A stretch of DNA of 64,000 nt from Siniperca chuatsi (lineage: Eukaryota > Chordata > Actinopteri > Centrarchiformes > Sinipercidae): contig NC_058051.1 in the NCBI RefSeq assembly GCF_020085105.1, positions 25,329,455-25,393,454 on the forward strand, read 5' to 3'. The position numbers and the translations under genes are program-made. This document shows positions 1-13,055 of this stretch, in pieces. Positions within the stretch are counted from its first letter, which is position 1. Each line of letters opens with the position of its first letter. The notes beneath the pieces are model-generated. The model was not told where the DNA came from and did no database searches. It saw only the letters and a list, made by a program, of their open reading frames with translations.

Positions 1-2400
1 TAGAGTTATAGTGGAAATTAGAGAGTGGTGAAAGTTAAACTGAACCCTTCTGCTAAATATGTGAGCTAAATAAGTAACCAACCATAACACTCGTACTTGT
101 TCATAAACCAGTCAAATGAAAATGTTATTTCTTTATTTACAGGACATAGAGACCAAATTCAGTTCCATTATGGTCTGGTCAGGGATGTGGATCACTCAGG
201 TGTTTGTTTTTTGATACACTTGTGGTACAATAAGCATAGAGGTTACAGTGAGACCAACTGAGGTCAATGATTTGGTCCGCTGCATTCATCTTAACAGCAT
301 TAACCTGAGAAAAAATGCAGCGTGACTCAGACGTTCCCACTCATGTTTTAGAGCATATCATCAAAAATTAGAGGGACAACATTGCTAACACAAAATGATT
401 AATTACATGAACTTGTCTCAATCAATCATTGGTTGGAAATGTTCACATCATAAAAATGTGAGCTTTCAATACTGAATTATTCCATAGCACTCACAGAGAC
501 TTGTGACTTTTACCACATGACCATAACTTTAAGCAACAAGTTCACTCTGTTCAGTCTTTTTTGTCCAGTAATTCTGGGCCATGACATACAGTACATTTGA
601 AGGGTAATGATGCTTACTTTGTCAAAAAATGATTTCTGTCTTAAAAGTAAAACAGATTGTCAATTTAAAATCTAAAAGCTAATTTAAAATGGGTCCTGCA
701 TTTTGACAAAAAAGTTGAGTGGTCAGAGTGTCATTTGAAATATTGCTCAAGGAGACGGTTATTCAGCAGTTTGAGGATGTGTGTAAAAGAGGAATTGGGG
801 TTTCCTACATGCAAACATTTGACACAATGTTTCATTTACTGTAACTGGCATTTGAATCACCATTAATAATGATTCTGTTTTTAGGGGATGATACACTGAA
901 AATAGGTGGAGAGAATCTGATTCATATATTTCACAATGCCTCCCAGTACTGTTGTATATTTCACTATTATGACCTGTGTTAAGTTAAGCTGCGTTAATCA
1001 TTTATCATTTAAAACATGCCATCTGAAGTATTACTGATAGTGTTGACTCTTCTTTTACTTGTGATTTAGGTGGTGAGACCAGTGTCTTTAGTCTAAAATC
1101 ATGCTCAGTACAGCCTTAAATACTTAACAGTCATAACTGTTGCTGTTGTTTTAGACATCCACTGCTGGTCTGTTATCTGCTCTTTATTGTGTCACTGCAG
1201 GAAATAACTTTGTTCTGCATCTCTCTGAATGTAACAGCCACCAAAACCTTCCTTTTGCCATTTTTTTTAGTTTCCAACAAAAAGCACTGGAAACATATGA
1301 GTTTTAATTGATGGTGTGCTATTATTTATTATTTGAACAAGAAATATACATCAAATTAAGGAAGATACTTTTAAAATGCCATTTTAAATCAAACTTTAGT
1401 TTCAAATAAAATTGAATTCATTCCAAAATACACATGTGGAATGTGACTTAGTACATTTACATTTTGAGGTACTTTAATTGACTATGTTTTATTTTCTGCC
1501 AGGTTACTTTGCAGATTAAAATTTCACATACAAAACATGTGATTGTTTTACACAATATGAGACATTTTTATAGATTAATCTACCAAACAGTATATAAAGT
1601 GGTTACAAATAGCTCCATCTCAACCAGCTACAACATCAAAATGCTGCTTACATGTTAATGCATCTGTAATAATAAATTATATACACTTTTGATGATTTCA
1701 CTTAATTAAGATTTTGGATGCAGGACTTTTCCATGTATTTGACATGGCCGGATTAACCCCAGGGCAAAAAGTTGTTGTTGGGCCCCTTTAGACCACCCCC
1801 CCACCCCCTCGTGCCCTCTGTACATTGTGTATGTGCCTTGTCACTAAGTATATTTCACACAGCAGACTGAACATGGCAGATACACCCAGAAAACAACCAG
1901 TACTGCAGTTGTGGTAATAGTACCTGGCCTCATTAATAAAGCCAAATTCCTAAACAAAACTGCAACTGATAAAATTAGATACACTTGATACAAACGGACA
2001 CTGGGACGACCGTTTGAGTCGATAAGGAAAATACACAAGTCATTTGTAGCTTTATGAGTTTAACTGGAACTAAATCATTTGATGTTTTAAATGATTTATT
2101 CATTTGTTTATCTGGATTCTGATGCAATGAAAAACATGCTAGCACTCTGGCTTTTAAAGTAACGCGCAATGCATTAATTAATATTGCCAGTTAGTCATTC
2201 AAACAAGCTAAAAACATGGTGTTTACACCATTAACGTTGGATTTGGGAGGCTAATCTGTCAACAAACAGCAGAGGACAGTGGACGTTTTTGGGGGGACTG
2301 CAGGCCAGAGAGTCGTGGGTTTAACGAGGAGACCATGAAGGCAGCATATGAAGCCGTGAAAGAGGTGGAGAGAAGTTCAGCGAGAGGAGCCATAGGAGGG
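1..2400. other. Upstream spacer, no gene recognised
   Basis: AT-rich sequence left of cd63. Reading frames are short, overlap on both strands and resemble no family I know. I saw no convincing exon flanked by splice signals. The only recognisable item is a transposon fragment near 1.74 kb, listed separately. Introns or UTR of a gene outside the window cannot be excluded. Confidence 0.5.
1743..1840 (+). repeat. Fragment of a GGCYGRATTAACC-ended repeat
   Basis: The stretch starting GCCGGATTAACCCCAGGGC, followed by a GGGCCCC-rich part, resembles the left end of the element at 34946-35290. Only one end is visible, so it is probably a truncated copy. Confidence 0.4.
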
Positions 2401-2486
2401 ACTATAAACGGCTGAGGTTACTCTAAAATTTCAACACTTCGTCGTCTTCGCCTCTAATCGCAGGATTTTCAGGACTTCTTCTCAAA
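2400..2486 (+). promoter_or_regulatory. cd63: Putative cd63 promoter and untranslated first exon
   Basis: A TATA-like CTATAAAC at about 2402 precedes a pyrimidine-rich stretch ending CTTCTCAAAG at 2486, directly followed by a GTAGAC splice donor. The next exon has its acceptor CAG at 3291-3293 and the start codon at 3314. CD63 genes normally have an untranslated first exon, so this is a reasonable candidate. The transcription start is inferred. A short ATG frame at 2334-2414 would be an upstream ORF only if transcription began further upstream. Confidence 0.4.
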
Positions 2487-3313
2487 GGTAGACCCAAAAA
2501 AAATAACCCGCTTCAACAGCTAACTTTTTTCTTTATGCTAACGCTTTTGGAACGGAGCGGTTAATCAGCCGTTAACGATCTGTTTCTTCACAAACAAACC
2601 AAAAAAAATCTATTAAAAAAAAAGTTGCCAAAAAAGAGGATGTTACTCGACAGTCGTGTGAGAAACGTTTCTCAAAACTGCTTGTGTTTATCTAAGACTA
2701 ACTCAGTTGTCAAACTCTTTAACAGTTTCCGTAAGCGAAGGTTGATGTAATTTGGCCTGTAACAAAGCTGGTATTGTTGCTAGCGGTAATTAACGGTCCG
2801 AGGCTGGACGGGCTCTTGTTTCTTCCTCAAAACGGCACTTTTGATCCCTTTAGGGTCGAGACGGTGGGTCGTATAGGCCTTTACAGACCTTATCTTGGTT
2901 TGATGAATCTGAAATTCAGCCCTGCCCTTGTTTTTTGTTTTTTTGAGGTCTTTTTTTACTGTTAACACAAAGTAGCTGGTGGGTCTAAAACTTTGATTTG
3001 TCTTTTAATGTTAATTGAATGATGGATGTGTGCCGTCGCCCGGGCTGTAATTAAAGTTCAGTTAATTAATGGCAGCGTGATGATAAATATAATGTGCAGT
3101 TTGTCACAGCTGTTCCGGTCACGGCCTTTTACAGCTAAAGGCTCGTATCAACCAGGTTCCTCGTGAAAATGACTCAGATCTTCCACTGCTGCTGCTTATA
3201 TTACAGCTGATGTAATATTCATATAACTGCCCAGAAAAAGTGAATGCAGTGTAACAAAGTTTGCTTATGTTTTTGTTTTGTTTTTTGACCCAGGAAACTG
3301 ATCCTCTTCTGGC

Positions 3314-6300
3314 ATGGCTGTCGAGGGGGGAATAAAATGTGTCAAGTTCCTGCTTTTCTTTTTCAACTTTATTTTCTGGGTGAGTAGTGGTAGTGAGTGA
3401 AGGGAGCAAACGGGAAACAGTGCTTAGGTTATGTTGTCCAGTGTGATCTGTGTTATCAAGACAAATCAGCTTATATTTTTGGTAGGTAGTCTGAAATATT
3501 GTCACCACTGAACTAGTTCTGCAACACCTTTCCTTTCTGCCAGCCCCATGACTTCATGATCATGAACTTTATCCTACTTTAAGGTGTAATCATCTGTAAA
3601 AATAAAAAAATAGGCTGATGAGCAAACACACTCACTCAACCTATGGCATCCCTATCTGTTTTTTTCCTTCTTTGTAGACTGGCTCACATGTTTGTTTGAT
3701 ATCAAATTCATGAATGCGTGTAATAACATGAACATAGAGGACCCGAGCATTTCCTCGATGCAACCTGTTTGCAGGGTTTTTTTGTGCGTTAGAGCGAGAG
3801 GTGGTGATGATGGAATGTGAGTCTAATGACCAGATTTTGAAATGTAACACTATCATGTGACTCTTCCAGCTGAACACGTTTTCTTTTTGTTTTTTCCCCT
3901 CTTCCTTCACCGACACAATGCCACTTAAAGCTTTACACAGTAGTGTTTGCACAGTGAACTCTGTATCACTGAGTAAAGATCTGATAACCATCTCAAACAG
4001 GACAGGGGGAAGTACAGGATGACAAAGATGTATTCTCTCTACTCAGTGCACATTTTTAGGAGTGCACTTAACAATTATATTCATTATTGATGGTAACGCT
4101 TTACTTTAACCCCCCTATTTAGCATTTATAAGGATTAAATAATAATTTAATACATGTTCATAACACACTATAATGTAGTTGTAAGCAGATGTAAGTGTTA
4201 ATGTATTTGTCAAGCATCCATAAGTGGAGGCTGGTGTATAAACAGATAATGAATTACAGTGTAGTAAAACACAGTTGTAATAATATAAAATATGTCTTCA
4301 TAGGAGAGGTGTTGACAAATATTTCACATTAATAAACATGCTCACAACTACATTATAGTGTACTATAAACCATTTATTATTTCCTCCTTATAAATGCTAA
4401 ATAAGTGGGATTAAAGTAACATGTTACCTTATTAATACATTTTTCTGTAATTTTCTCAATTAAATTAGTCTATATATAGTCTAATCTATATTCTTCAAAT
4501 GTCTTGTTATGTCCAACCAACAGACCAAAGTTTATTACAACAGAACAAAAAACAGCACATATTTATATTGGAGTAGCTGGAAAAAGACTTAAACAATTAC
4601 TTGAGTAACAAAATGGTTGCCAATTAATAATTATTCAATGAATCCACTAACATTGCAGCTCTACACATCATCCTCATCAAGAAATTAAGGTCAAGCTAAA
4701 GGAAAAAATATAACTGCAACCTAGATAAATGACTCTATTGTATCCTCTTTTATTCTGAATTCTTCTACTCTTGGGATTTGCTGTGACTTTGCTTTGTTTG
4801 CCTGCTCTCTTCACACCTTTATGGTTTCCTACATCAATCATTAGCCACCTATTTGACCCAACTCAAATATTTACATTGGTGGTGCTAACAAGGAGAGGTC
4901 TTCAGCTGCAGCCAGAGCATAACATGGATAACGTAACAAAATGGGCTGATTATGGGTCATCTGACATTAAGGCTATTGACAGATTTCCAGTGTAAATATG
5001 TAGGTTTTTGTCCTGACACGAGCATTTCTGTTAATTGTACCTGAGACACTTTAACATAATATGAAAACATTGCAGCAAGAGTAGTAAGACCAGTTTGGCT
5101 GGGTGCTGTTGTTCCTGTGGCTTCTCTTCGTTTGTTTACAGTTAAGTGACTATACTGCTTTTTAATAGATGTTAAGAAAAAGCTGCTATAGGGAATTGGC
5201 TTAGAGTTACATCTGACTTGTCACTGAACTGTCTATATAACCCTAGGTTGAATTTATGTCTCAATCCTATGATACTTCCTGTCAGCATGTGTTTACTTTT
5301 GTGTAGTGACATTTATAATAAGTCAGTGGTTATTTCTTAGATCTCAGTCTGACTCAAACATTGTGAGGTTATAACCACATTTTTAGATTATTTATCAGCT
5401 AACTCAAATTTGATTGATTAGTCAAACAAGAGAACATTAATCAGCAACTGTGGTAATGCCCACTGAATCCTTTTAAGTAATTTTTTAAAGCGAAAAAAGC
5501 TCTTCAAATTTGAATATTTTCTGATTTTCTTATTATAATATTATAGTGAAGTCACAAATAATGACCATAATGACAATAAGACCAAAGTCTGAGTCACTGG
5601 GTTTTCCAAACTAATATATTAATATCTTTACAGTACTTCTCGCCCTGTGGTCAGCTTTTTCCACTCCTTATTCTATCATCACCTGACCAGTGACATCTTC
5701 CACCAAACACCCTCATCAATGTGTCATCATATAAGTTGCTGTTTTAAGATGTTCATAGCCCGTCAGAGTTTATGATAATAAGCATTTTTACCCACGTGAT
5801 TACTTTTTCACAGTTCTGCCTGTGGAGATGAGGATATTTTTTTGACCATGAGAAGTTAAACGCTAAAGGTTGATGTTTAGTGTTTCTGCTGCAGTCAGAG
5901 TTAGTCCTTGAGGGTCTGTTTAATGTCCAATAAAATACACAGTAACACAGTGGAGTCACACTACAGTTGAGTGATCGGTAGGGCTTCAACTGACAAGTAT
6001 TTTCCTTATCGCTCAATCTGCCAGTTATTTTCTTGGCCCATAAAATGTCCGAAAGAAGCGAAAGAAAATTCCCATAAATTCCTTGCTTTGTCCAACCAAC
6101 AAAAGCCAAGGATGATTAGTTTTCCAACAAGGTAAGACAAAAAGAGCCGAAAATCCTTACACTAGGAGCTAGGAAATGTCTGGCATTTTTGGTTAAAAAA
6201 TCAATCGAAAATTGTCTATTATTTTTCTGCTGATGGACTAATCGATTAATCGACTAATTGTTTCAGCTCTAGTGGTTAGAGCAGTTGTATCTGCCCTGAG

Positions 6301-9300
6301 TGGATTCCCTGCTCTCCTTTTGATAAAGCACCGTCAAAGTAAAAGATATGCAGCTCTCTGTAATGTTTGCTGTGAGAGCTTGTTAATCCCAGCTGATCGT
6401 GGTTAAACATTTCACCCACACAATGTTTGTAAAAGATCTAATGAAATGCTCTCGTCACCCCACCTAAAGCAGTGACACATGAATATCACATTTAATCATC
6501 TGATCATTTTATGTTTCTACACAGGAACTGAAGACTGTTGCAACTTCTGTTTAGCACAAGTTCTTACAAATGTTTCAAAGAAAGGTTACAATCTTCTAAG
6601 CAAGTGAATAACTTAATTGTTAAACTTAATCACGACTAAATACTTACCCCTCATAGAATTGAAATATTTTACTTTGAGAACAGTCTATCTAAATGTATGT
6701 GGTTTTATTTCCCACCTTTAAAGTTTCCAGTAGGTATTTTAAGTTGCGCAATTTCTAAAACTTGTTTTTAAGTATTTTTAACGATGCCAGCAGCATGGCT
6801 CTATGGATGGCAATGCCGGTCTTTCAGTCCATCACTTTGGTCCAGACTGAAAATATCTCAACAATTACTGGATGGATTGTCATGATATTTTGACGGACAT
6901 TCATGGTCCCCAGACAATATATCCTACTGATGGTGGTGATCCCCTGACTTTTCATTTATCGCCACCATCAGGTCCAAATTTAAATTTACCCAATACTTTA
7001 CCCAAAAAACTAATGCCATTTCATCATTCTACTTTAGTGCCAATTAGCAAATGTCAGCATGCTAAAACACTGAACTAAAATGGTGATCATGGTAAAATTA
7101 TACCTGCTAGACATCAGCATGTTAGCATGTTTGTTGTATGTTTGCATGCTGATGTTAGCATCCAGCTTAGTACAAACTCACAGGATCACTAGCATGACTG
7201 TAGACTCTTTGTCTTGTTTATTTAGGGTTCACAAATCCAGTATAAAAAAAAATGTCTTCAAGTTGCTCAAATTCAGTTGGCCAATTTTGGATCTAATAAT
7301 TGAAATCAATCAAGTTGCTCAAATTAGATTTAGGTTTAATTGAGACTAAAATTTTCCTTATAATAAACAGTCAAACCTGGAAATCAAAATTTTTGAACCT
7401 AGAAAAAAATCGGGGGGTTTTAGATGGAAAAACTTGAAATTACCCTCTGGAAATTTTAAAGAGGGGAATTCAAACCACATGAATTCAGATCATTGGCTGT
7501 CAGAGTTATATTTCAATGTAATAAATTCAATGGTATTTCAATTTCAGCATTAGAGTAAGTATTTAGTAGTAGTTAAACTAGTCAGTATTCAGTTGCTTAT
7601 AAAGCTCTAATTATTAAGGCCTGTCTTTACTTCCATTGTGTTAAAATAAAACATTACAGTTTTCACTAGGCTCAAACCAAAGTAACATGCATGGATTACA
7701 TGAAAAGAGCAGAAATGATCCCACAAATTCCACCCTAAACTAACCCTCCTCTCTTTTCTGCAGTTATGTGGCCTAGCACTGATTGTCGTGGGAATCCTGG
7801 TTCAGGTGGCTTTGCACAACACGTTCATGATCCGTGATGCGACAGCCTCAGGAGTTCCCATTGTCCTCATCGGAGTCGGTGTGGTCATTTTCTTCATCGC
7901 CTTCTTCGGCTGCTGTGGAGCCTGGAAAGAGAACTACTGCATGGTCACCACGGTAATTCATATAGTGTGGTATCTGTTAAACCACACAACAACAAAAAGG
8001 TTTAATTAACTTTGCCGTGTGGAATTTTGCGGCACAGATTAATGAATGTGTGTAAAACATATAATGTAGCTTGGAATAGTAATTACGTTCATGTAAGTCA
8101 CTTAAATATCTTTAATTTCTTTTCTCTGCCCGTGTCAGTTTGCCATCCTTCTCTCACTGATCATCATTGTTGAGATTGCAGCAGCAATCGCTGGATACGT
8201 CTTCAGAAACAAAGTGAGTGTAGAATTCACTGTTTCGTGTGTTTAATAAGACCCTGCAGAAGGTGTGGTTTTAACTTGGCTTCCATGTTGTCTCTCCCAT
8301 CTAGATCTCCACTGTCGTCCAGGATAGTCTCACTGAAACGATCAACAATTACAAAAACGGTACAGCTGAATTCAAAGAGACTGTGGATAAACTGCAAGAG
8401 GATGTGAGTTCAGTATAAACTCTCCTACTCACTGTTTACTTAGTCTGACAACACCTTCACAAAACACTTCTGTATCCTGTTGGTTGGTGCTGCATGACAT
8501 GACATTGTTTTTCTTTGCACCATCTGCTGACACAAGTTATATTCTTTTACTGTACATTGTCCATGTGGCCATTGCCAAACCTTATAGCTGGCATGTCCAT
8601 ATGAAATGTTTTTCATTTTACTCATTTGTACTTCCAGTTGAAATGCTGTGGTGTGAACAGTTCTTCTGACTGGAAAAGCTTCAAACCTGATGGAAAATCT
8701 GTGCCTGACTCATGCTGTTTGAATGTCACTAAAGACTGTGGAATCGGGGCCATGACAGACGCTGCCAAAGTGTACCAGAAGGTAAACCCCCAGTGTTTGA
8801 TGTGTTTTTGAACACAAGTCAGTGAACATGAGATTTAGTTTGAATTATAATTCTTAAGATTTCATTCCTGGTTGATTTGGCAACACCCATGGTTACTGGT
8901 GGTAACAGCAAGTGCGATTTAATGCTACAGTAAATACTTGTTGAGCAGCTACTTTGTCAGAAATATAAGAGAAGAACAACTGGTGTATCTGCTTACAGCG
9001 CAGCCAAACAAATGCAGGTTGTTTAAAAAAAGAAGTCAGTCAATAAGCAGCATTTTCCCATCATGCCATGAGCAACTGAGATCTGATTTATTGCTGCACA
9101 GAGTGCAAGTACTTTTCCACACAACAGCAGGGCACAGTAAAGTTTCTTACACATGCATTTTTGATGAACGATCTCAGTCAGCGCCAACTTCAGTGTCAAA
9201 TACATTGTATGGGGCCATTATTGTAGCAGAACTATTTACAAATGTAAGTGGAGACTTGTGTAACTGTATCTCACTCCCTGTGTGCATAATCAGATTTGTA

Positions 9301-11171
9301 AATGTATAGACAAATCTGTAAATGCATACAAAGAAATTAATGGCTGAAAAGTATTTTGCTCCAACAGCTGGACATACAGACAGACAAGGTCTCTCAATTG
9401 GCTGCCTTTTTACATGCGACTTTTGCTACACTTCTATAGCTGTGTGTGGAGATTTGTCTGTGTGCCTCAGTAGCTATACAGTCGGCAGTAGCACCTGGTG
9501 ATTTTAAGCGTGACGTTGCTGGGCCGGTTAGTGGTAGTGGCTGCTGTTGTGCCGATGCAAGGCAAACTACGATGGAATCTCGAAGGGAAATTTCTAGGTT
9601 AACTATGACTCCCACTGTGCACTTCGACATGAAATATGCAATTGGCGAGTTTAAAATTCTGTCACATGAGCCTGTAACTGTGGGCAAGAGCAGCAAGGCC
9701 GAGATCCTCCCGGTGGCACTGGCAGCTAGTGGCAGTCTGTGGCAGGTGAGCGGCACTCGCTTGACAGTTGAGAGATGCCTTCCTCGACTCGCTGTCAACT
9801 AGGGCGGGGCCAAATTTCCTGGGAAAAGGGTGCCACTGGGAGGATCTCGGCTTTGCTGCTCTTGCCCATGAAAAACTAATAAACTATGTAATAAACAATG
9901 TAATAGCAACACCGTTTCTAATTCTCTCAAACCTATCTTTGGCATTTCTGTACTACAGTTTGTTTTTGATTATCGGCAGATATACACACCAATACAGATA
10001 TATCTCAACTCATCTAATATCAACTGATATATCATCCTGGCTGATTTTATTGGTCGGGCCGGAGTGTAAAGTGAACAAGCTAGACAGAAAGTAAATATTA
10101 GACAGAAACATGACTCCCTGTTGCTTTGTTGCTTTGTGCCAAGTAAGTGTGTACACTCGCAACACACACATACAGTATATGTGTTTTGCATGTAAATTAG
10201 ACCTCTCTTTGGTAATTGATCCCAAATGTTTGGCAAACAAAAGGAATATAATTGTTCATATATAGCCCATATAACCAATAAAACCTTCCCTATTTGGTGT
10301 AATGGCAATGCCTTATGGTCACTTCCGTATTTTGGTACCTTCATCAAATGTGCAAGCCCAGTTTGTGGCAAAGTGAAGGGTTACCACTTCAGTATTTTTC
10401 TATAAATATTGGATTTTAATGACATCAGAAGAAAAAAAGATTTGAAGGGAAAAAATTGGTTGATTTTGCAATAATTATTATTTCTACACATACAGCACTG
10501 GGGTGTGGGACCTCAAACAATGAGGAAGTAAAGCCAATGTCAGTCATTATCAATGTTAATAAGAAGTCAGTCTGAGAACTACACCGTCTTAATAAGAAGT
10601 CAATGTTTAACACAATGTGTCACTCCAAATACCAGTAAACTTTACATATTGAATCTAACTTTTCTCTTTTTTTCTGTTCTAGGGTTGTCACGATGCTGTG
10701 GAGGCTTTACTGAAGAAAAACATCCAGTGGGTGATAGTTGCCGCTCTTGTTATTGCTTTCCTGCAGGTATGTAACATTAATAAAAAACCTCACGTTGCAT
10801 CAGAAACATAATCTGACCAGATCCTTTTTTACTTAACCCTCGTACACCTAGACCTGCTAAAGTTATTTCATTTGACAGATAGTGTTAATGTGTTTTTGTA
10901 TTAATTCATCGTTTTAACTAATTGTTTTATCACATTTTTATTGGCTGGTGGTTTTATCAGCTTCTGCCCTGTAAAGACTCCTTAACTTGGCTTTTGAAAA
11001 GTGCTACAGGACTTAAATAAAGATTTTATTATATGTCTGTCAAAAAATCTCATATCTCAGAAACTCTAATATGAATGTCCTCTCCTTCTTGTGTATTTCT
11101 TCCAGATAATGGGCATCGTGTTCGCCTGCTTGTTGATGAGAGGCATCCGCAGCGGCTACGAAGTCATGTGA
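3314..11171 (+). CDS. cd63: CD63 antigen (tetraspanin, lysosome/exosome membrane protein)
   Basis: Seven coding exons join in frame to 240 residues (human CD63 has 238): 3314-3379, 7764-7952, 8139-8213, 8305-8403, 8638-8781, 10683-10766 and 11106-11171, all with GT-AG borders. Four membrane segments lie near residues 11-35, 51-72, 83-105 and 203-230. A GCCGAWKE motif follows TM2. The large extracellular loop (about 106-202) carries the tetraspanin CCG (146-148), the PDSCC cysteines 169/170, Cys177 and Cys193, and N-glycosylation sequons at N128, N150 and N172. The C-terminus GYEVM is the tyrosine-based signal that sends CD63 to late endosomes and lysosomes; CD63 also organises sorting into exosomes. 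The ATG at 3314 lies 20 bases after the acceptor of its exon and gives a short cytoplasmic N-terminus of normal length. Introns 1 (4.4 kb) and 5 (1.9 kb) carry transposon-derived sequence. The paralogue question (a second teleost cd63) is open, but family membership is firm. Confidence 0.95.
4092..4428. mobile_element. MITE with about 100-bp inverted ends
   Basis: The left arm (GGTAAC...TTACTTTAA, then TATTTAGCATTTATAAGGA and later ACACTATAATGTAGTTGT) reappears reverse-complemented at the right end with few changes. There is no coding sequence. It lies in cd63 intron 1. It is a typical non-autonomous DNA transposon of fish; I cannot name the superfamily with certainty. Confidence 0.75.
5979..6271. 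mobile_element. TAGGGCTGCAAC-type MITE in cd63 intron 1
   Basis: The ends TAGGGCTTCAACT and (reverse complement) TAGAGCTGAAACAATTAGTC are imperfect inverted repeats, flanked by ATCGATTAATCGACTAATT-like sequence. Related copies lie at 53839-54056 and 63442-63726. The family is widespread in fish; hAT-like origin is inferred. Confidence 0.65.
6800..7190 (+). repeat. Interspersed repeat, copy 1 of 4
   Basis: Shares blocks such as ATTCATGGTCCCCAG, GGTGATCCCCTGACTTTTC and GTTAGCATG/CATGCTGATGTTAGCAT with 27760-28300, 30175-30500 and (reverse strand) 39850-40015. Short ORFs inside it have no protein similarity I recognise. It lies in cd63 intron 1. Confidence 0.65.
9682..9867. repeat. 38-bp-arm inverted repeat in cd63 intron 5
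   Basis: Positions 9682-9719 (GGGCAAGAGCAGCAAGGCCG...) and 9830-9867 are reverse complements with two mismatches over 38 bases, around a 110-base spacer. The flanking sequence (about 9.45-9.88 kb) is more CpG-rich than the rest of the intron, which suggests an inserted element. I could not match it to a named family. Overlapping ORFs on both strands here are shadows of the symmetry. Confidence 0.8.
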
Positions 11172-11522
11172 TTCAGCTTCACTCCTGAGTTCAGAGTTGG
11201 TTGTTCATGTCACGCTTATAGGGAGCTTCATTTGAAAACTGTTAATATGTTCATCTTATACTTAAGACATAATGCACAGAACAATATATTTTCCCTTGTA
11301 TTGATTTTGGATTATATTTTCATAGGTTAACAATATCTGTACTTTGATACTGTATGTTCTTAGGAATTCTAAATGATTGGAAAGATTAATATCCACATTA
11401 TTGTCAGTGTATGTTCTTGTTGGCTGCGAGGAATTCTAACATCTTTTACTTTGCTTGAGACTCAAGATCTGTTTTGGCGCGGAGTTTTTATGTTTTGCTG
11501 ATTCCCAGTGTCTGTTTTTATT

Positions 11523-11528
11523 ATTAAA
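11523..11528 (+). terminator. cd63: Putative cd63 poly(A) signal (ATTAAA)
   Basis: ATTAAA about 350 bases after the cd63 stop codon, giving a short 3' UTR. It is the first good hexamer after the stop; an AATAAA at about 11580 is an alternative. Confidence 0.45.
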
Positions 11529-12910
11529 GACCCTTTAAATTACATATGAAATTGCTTTAAGCGTAAATACAAACAGGGAAAATAAATGCACCATAAAGTC
11601 TTTATTTCAGACACTGTTCCATTACAATGTATATAATATTGGCACAGCAACACAACATTCAAGACCTGTTGAGCAAATAATAGCACATATTTTAAAATAA
11701 ATCTTAAAAGAGAATAACTTTTGCAGCTCATATTTCAGATGTATTGTGCCAGTCCTTGCAAAAGGCACAGGAAGCAAATGACATTTCCTTTTTTACACTT
11801 CACACCAAACACCAGCACAAGGGACGTGCAGTTCCTCATGCTGTTAACACAAAGTTGGCAAAAAGCTTGAATGAAATTGTGTGATCAGACCAGGATCACT
11901 TTAAGCCTCCAAAGCAAGAAAACGTCAAGTTAACAATAAAGTAAAGTGCCATCACAACTCTTTTCAGACAGCTTGTAAATGCTGCGCTGCACCTTATTAA
12001 TCTACTGTACAATAATCAGTTCAGCTTCTCACCACACGAACAAGCTTGAATGTCTTTGCAATGGCTAAAGTAATAATTTGGCTTTTTTTTTTTTTAAATC
12101 TCTATTTAGGATCCATCAACATTTTTTCCTTTTAGAAGGTGCCTTTGTGTAATCTACTGATTTGAGGTCGACCAGTTTGACAAAACTATCCTTCCCTCAA
12201 GACTGTTGCCACAGAATCCCCCTTTCACATGTTAACAATTTTGCCACGACCAGCATTATTCATTGTAAAGACGTAAGAGCAGAGCACAAAGTGAGGTAAA
12301 TGTATGAGAAGATACAGTACATGTTTCATGCGAACATGTAAAAAACAAAAACATGTTCACATAAAAAGGGGTATTTTTATGAATGGAATGTGTCTGAACA
12401 ATTTTACCATTGCACAAGCAAAATATTAAACAGAGCCCAAAATACTGCTGGACTTTTACTAAACAGTATCCTCTTTGTTTCCCTGCTTGTCACTGTAGCT
12501 GTGTAATGATGTGTTAGCTTAGAAGTCTGCGTTTTACAGTGGTAACAAGCTTGAATTACAATGACAGGTAATCATATTACCTCAACATCTTAATATAGTT
12601 CAGTGCATGTAAATTTCAGTCCCTCATGAGGGTCTGAATTACATGAGAGCTCCTCTAAGCAAGATTTTTAAGCCTAAATACACCTGTCTTATTCTCCCCT
12701 GATAAAGACACCATAGATTCACCCTATTTTTCCAAAGGAAATCCTGTTATCTAGGTATGTACTTTGTGGTATTCGTCACTTCAGATGAGTGGAGATGTTC
12801 ATAGCTGACACTGGAACTTTAATTGGGAACTAGGACCGTTCTAAGGTGTCTAGAATTAATGGGATCCTTTTCTTTACTGCAAACCCGCTTCAAGTTTTGG
12901 GCCAAGACAG

Positions 12911-12916
12911 TTTATT
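12911..12916 (-). terminator. letmd1: Candidate letmd1 poly(A) signal
   Basis: AATAAA on the minus strand about 140 bases past the stop codon. A second hexamer at 11601-11606 would give a 1.45-kb 3' UTR ending almost at the cd63 3' end. The sequence alone does not decide between them. Confidence 0.35.
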
Positions 12917-13055
12917 TCTTCTTAAACCTCAATCTTGCCAAGAACAGTTTTTTTTCCCTCAGCAAAAAGGAGAGGCTGACAACTCTCAAGAAGTTGTGCT
13001 GCCCAGCGCACAAAAGAGAACGTAATCTCAAAAGCAGATTGCTTCAGGCTTCCTG

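Noticed and set aside
8938-9309. 123-codon ORF in cd63 intron 5
   Set aside because: It lies between well-defined cd63 exons, has no acceptor or donor that keeps the cd63 frame, and would disrupt the tetraspanin loop.
9394-9802. Overlapping ORFs of 134 and 118 codons on opposite strands
   Set aside because: They lie over the palindromic insert in cd63 intron 5, have no splice context and match no family; symmetry explains open frames on both strands.
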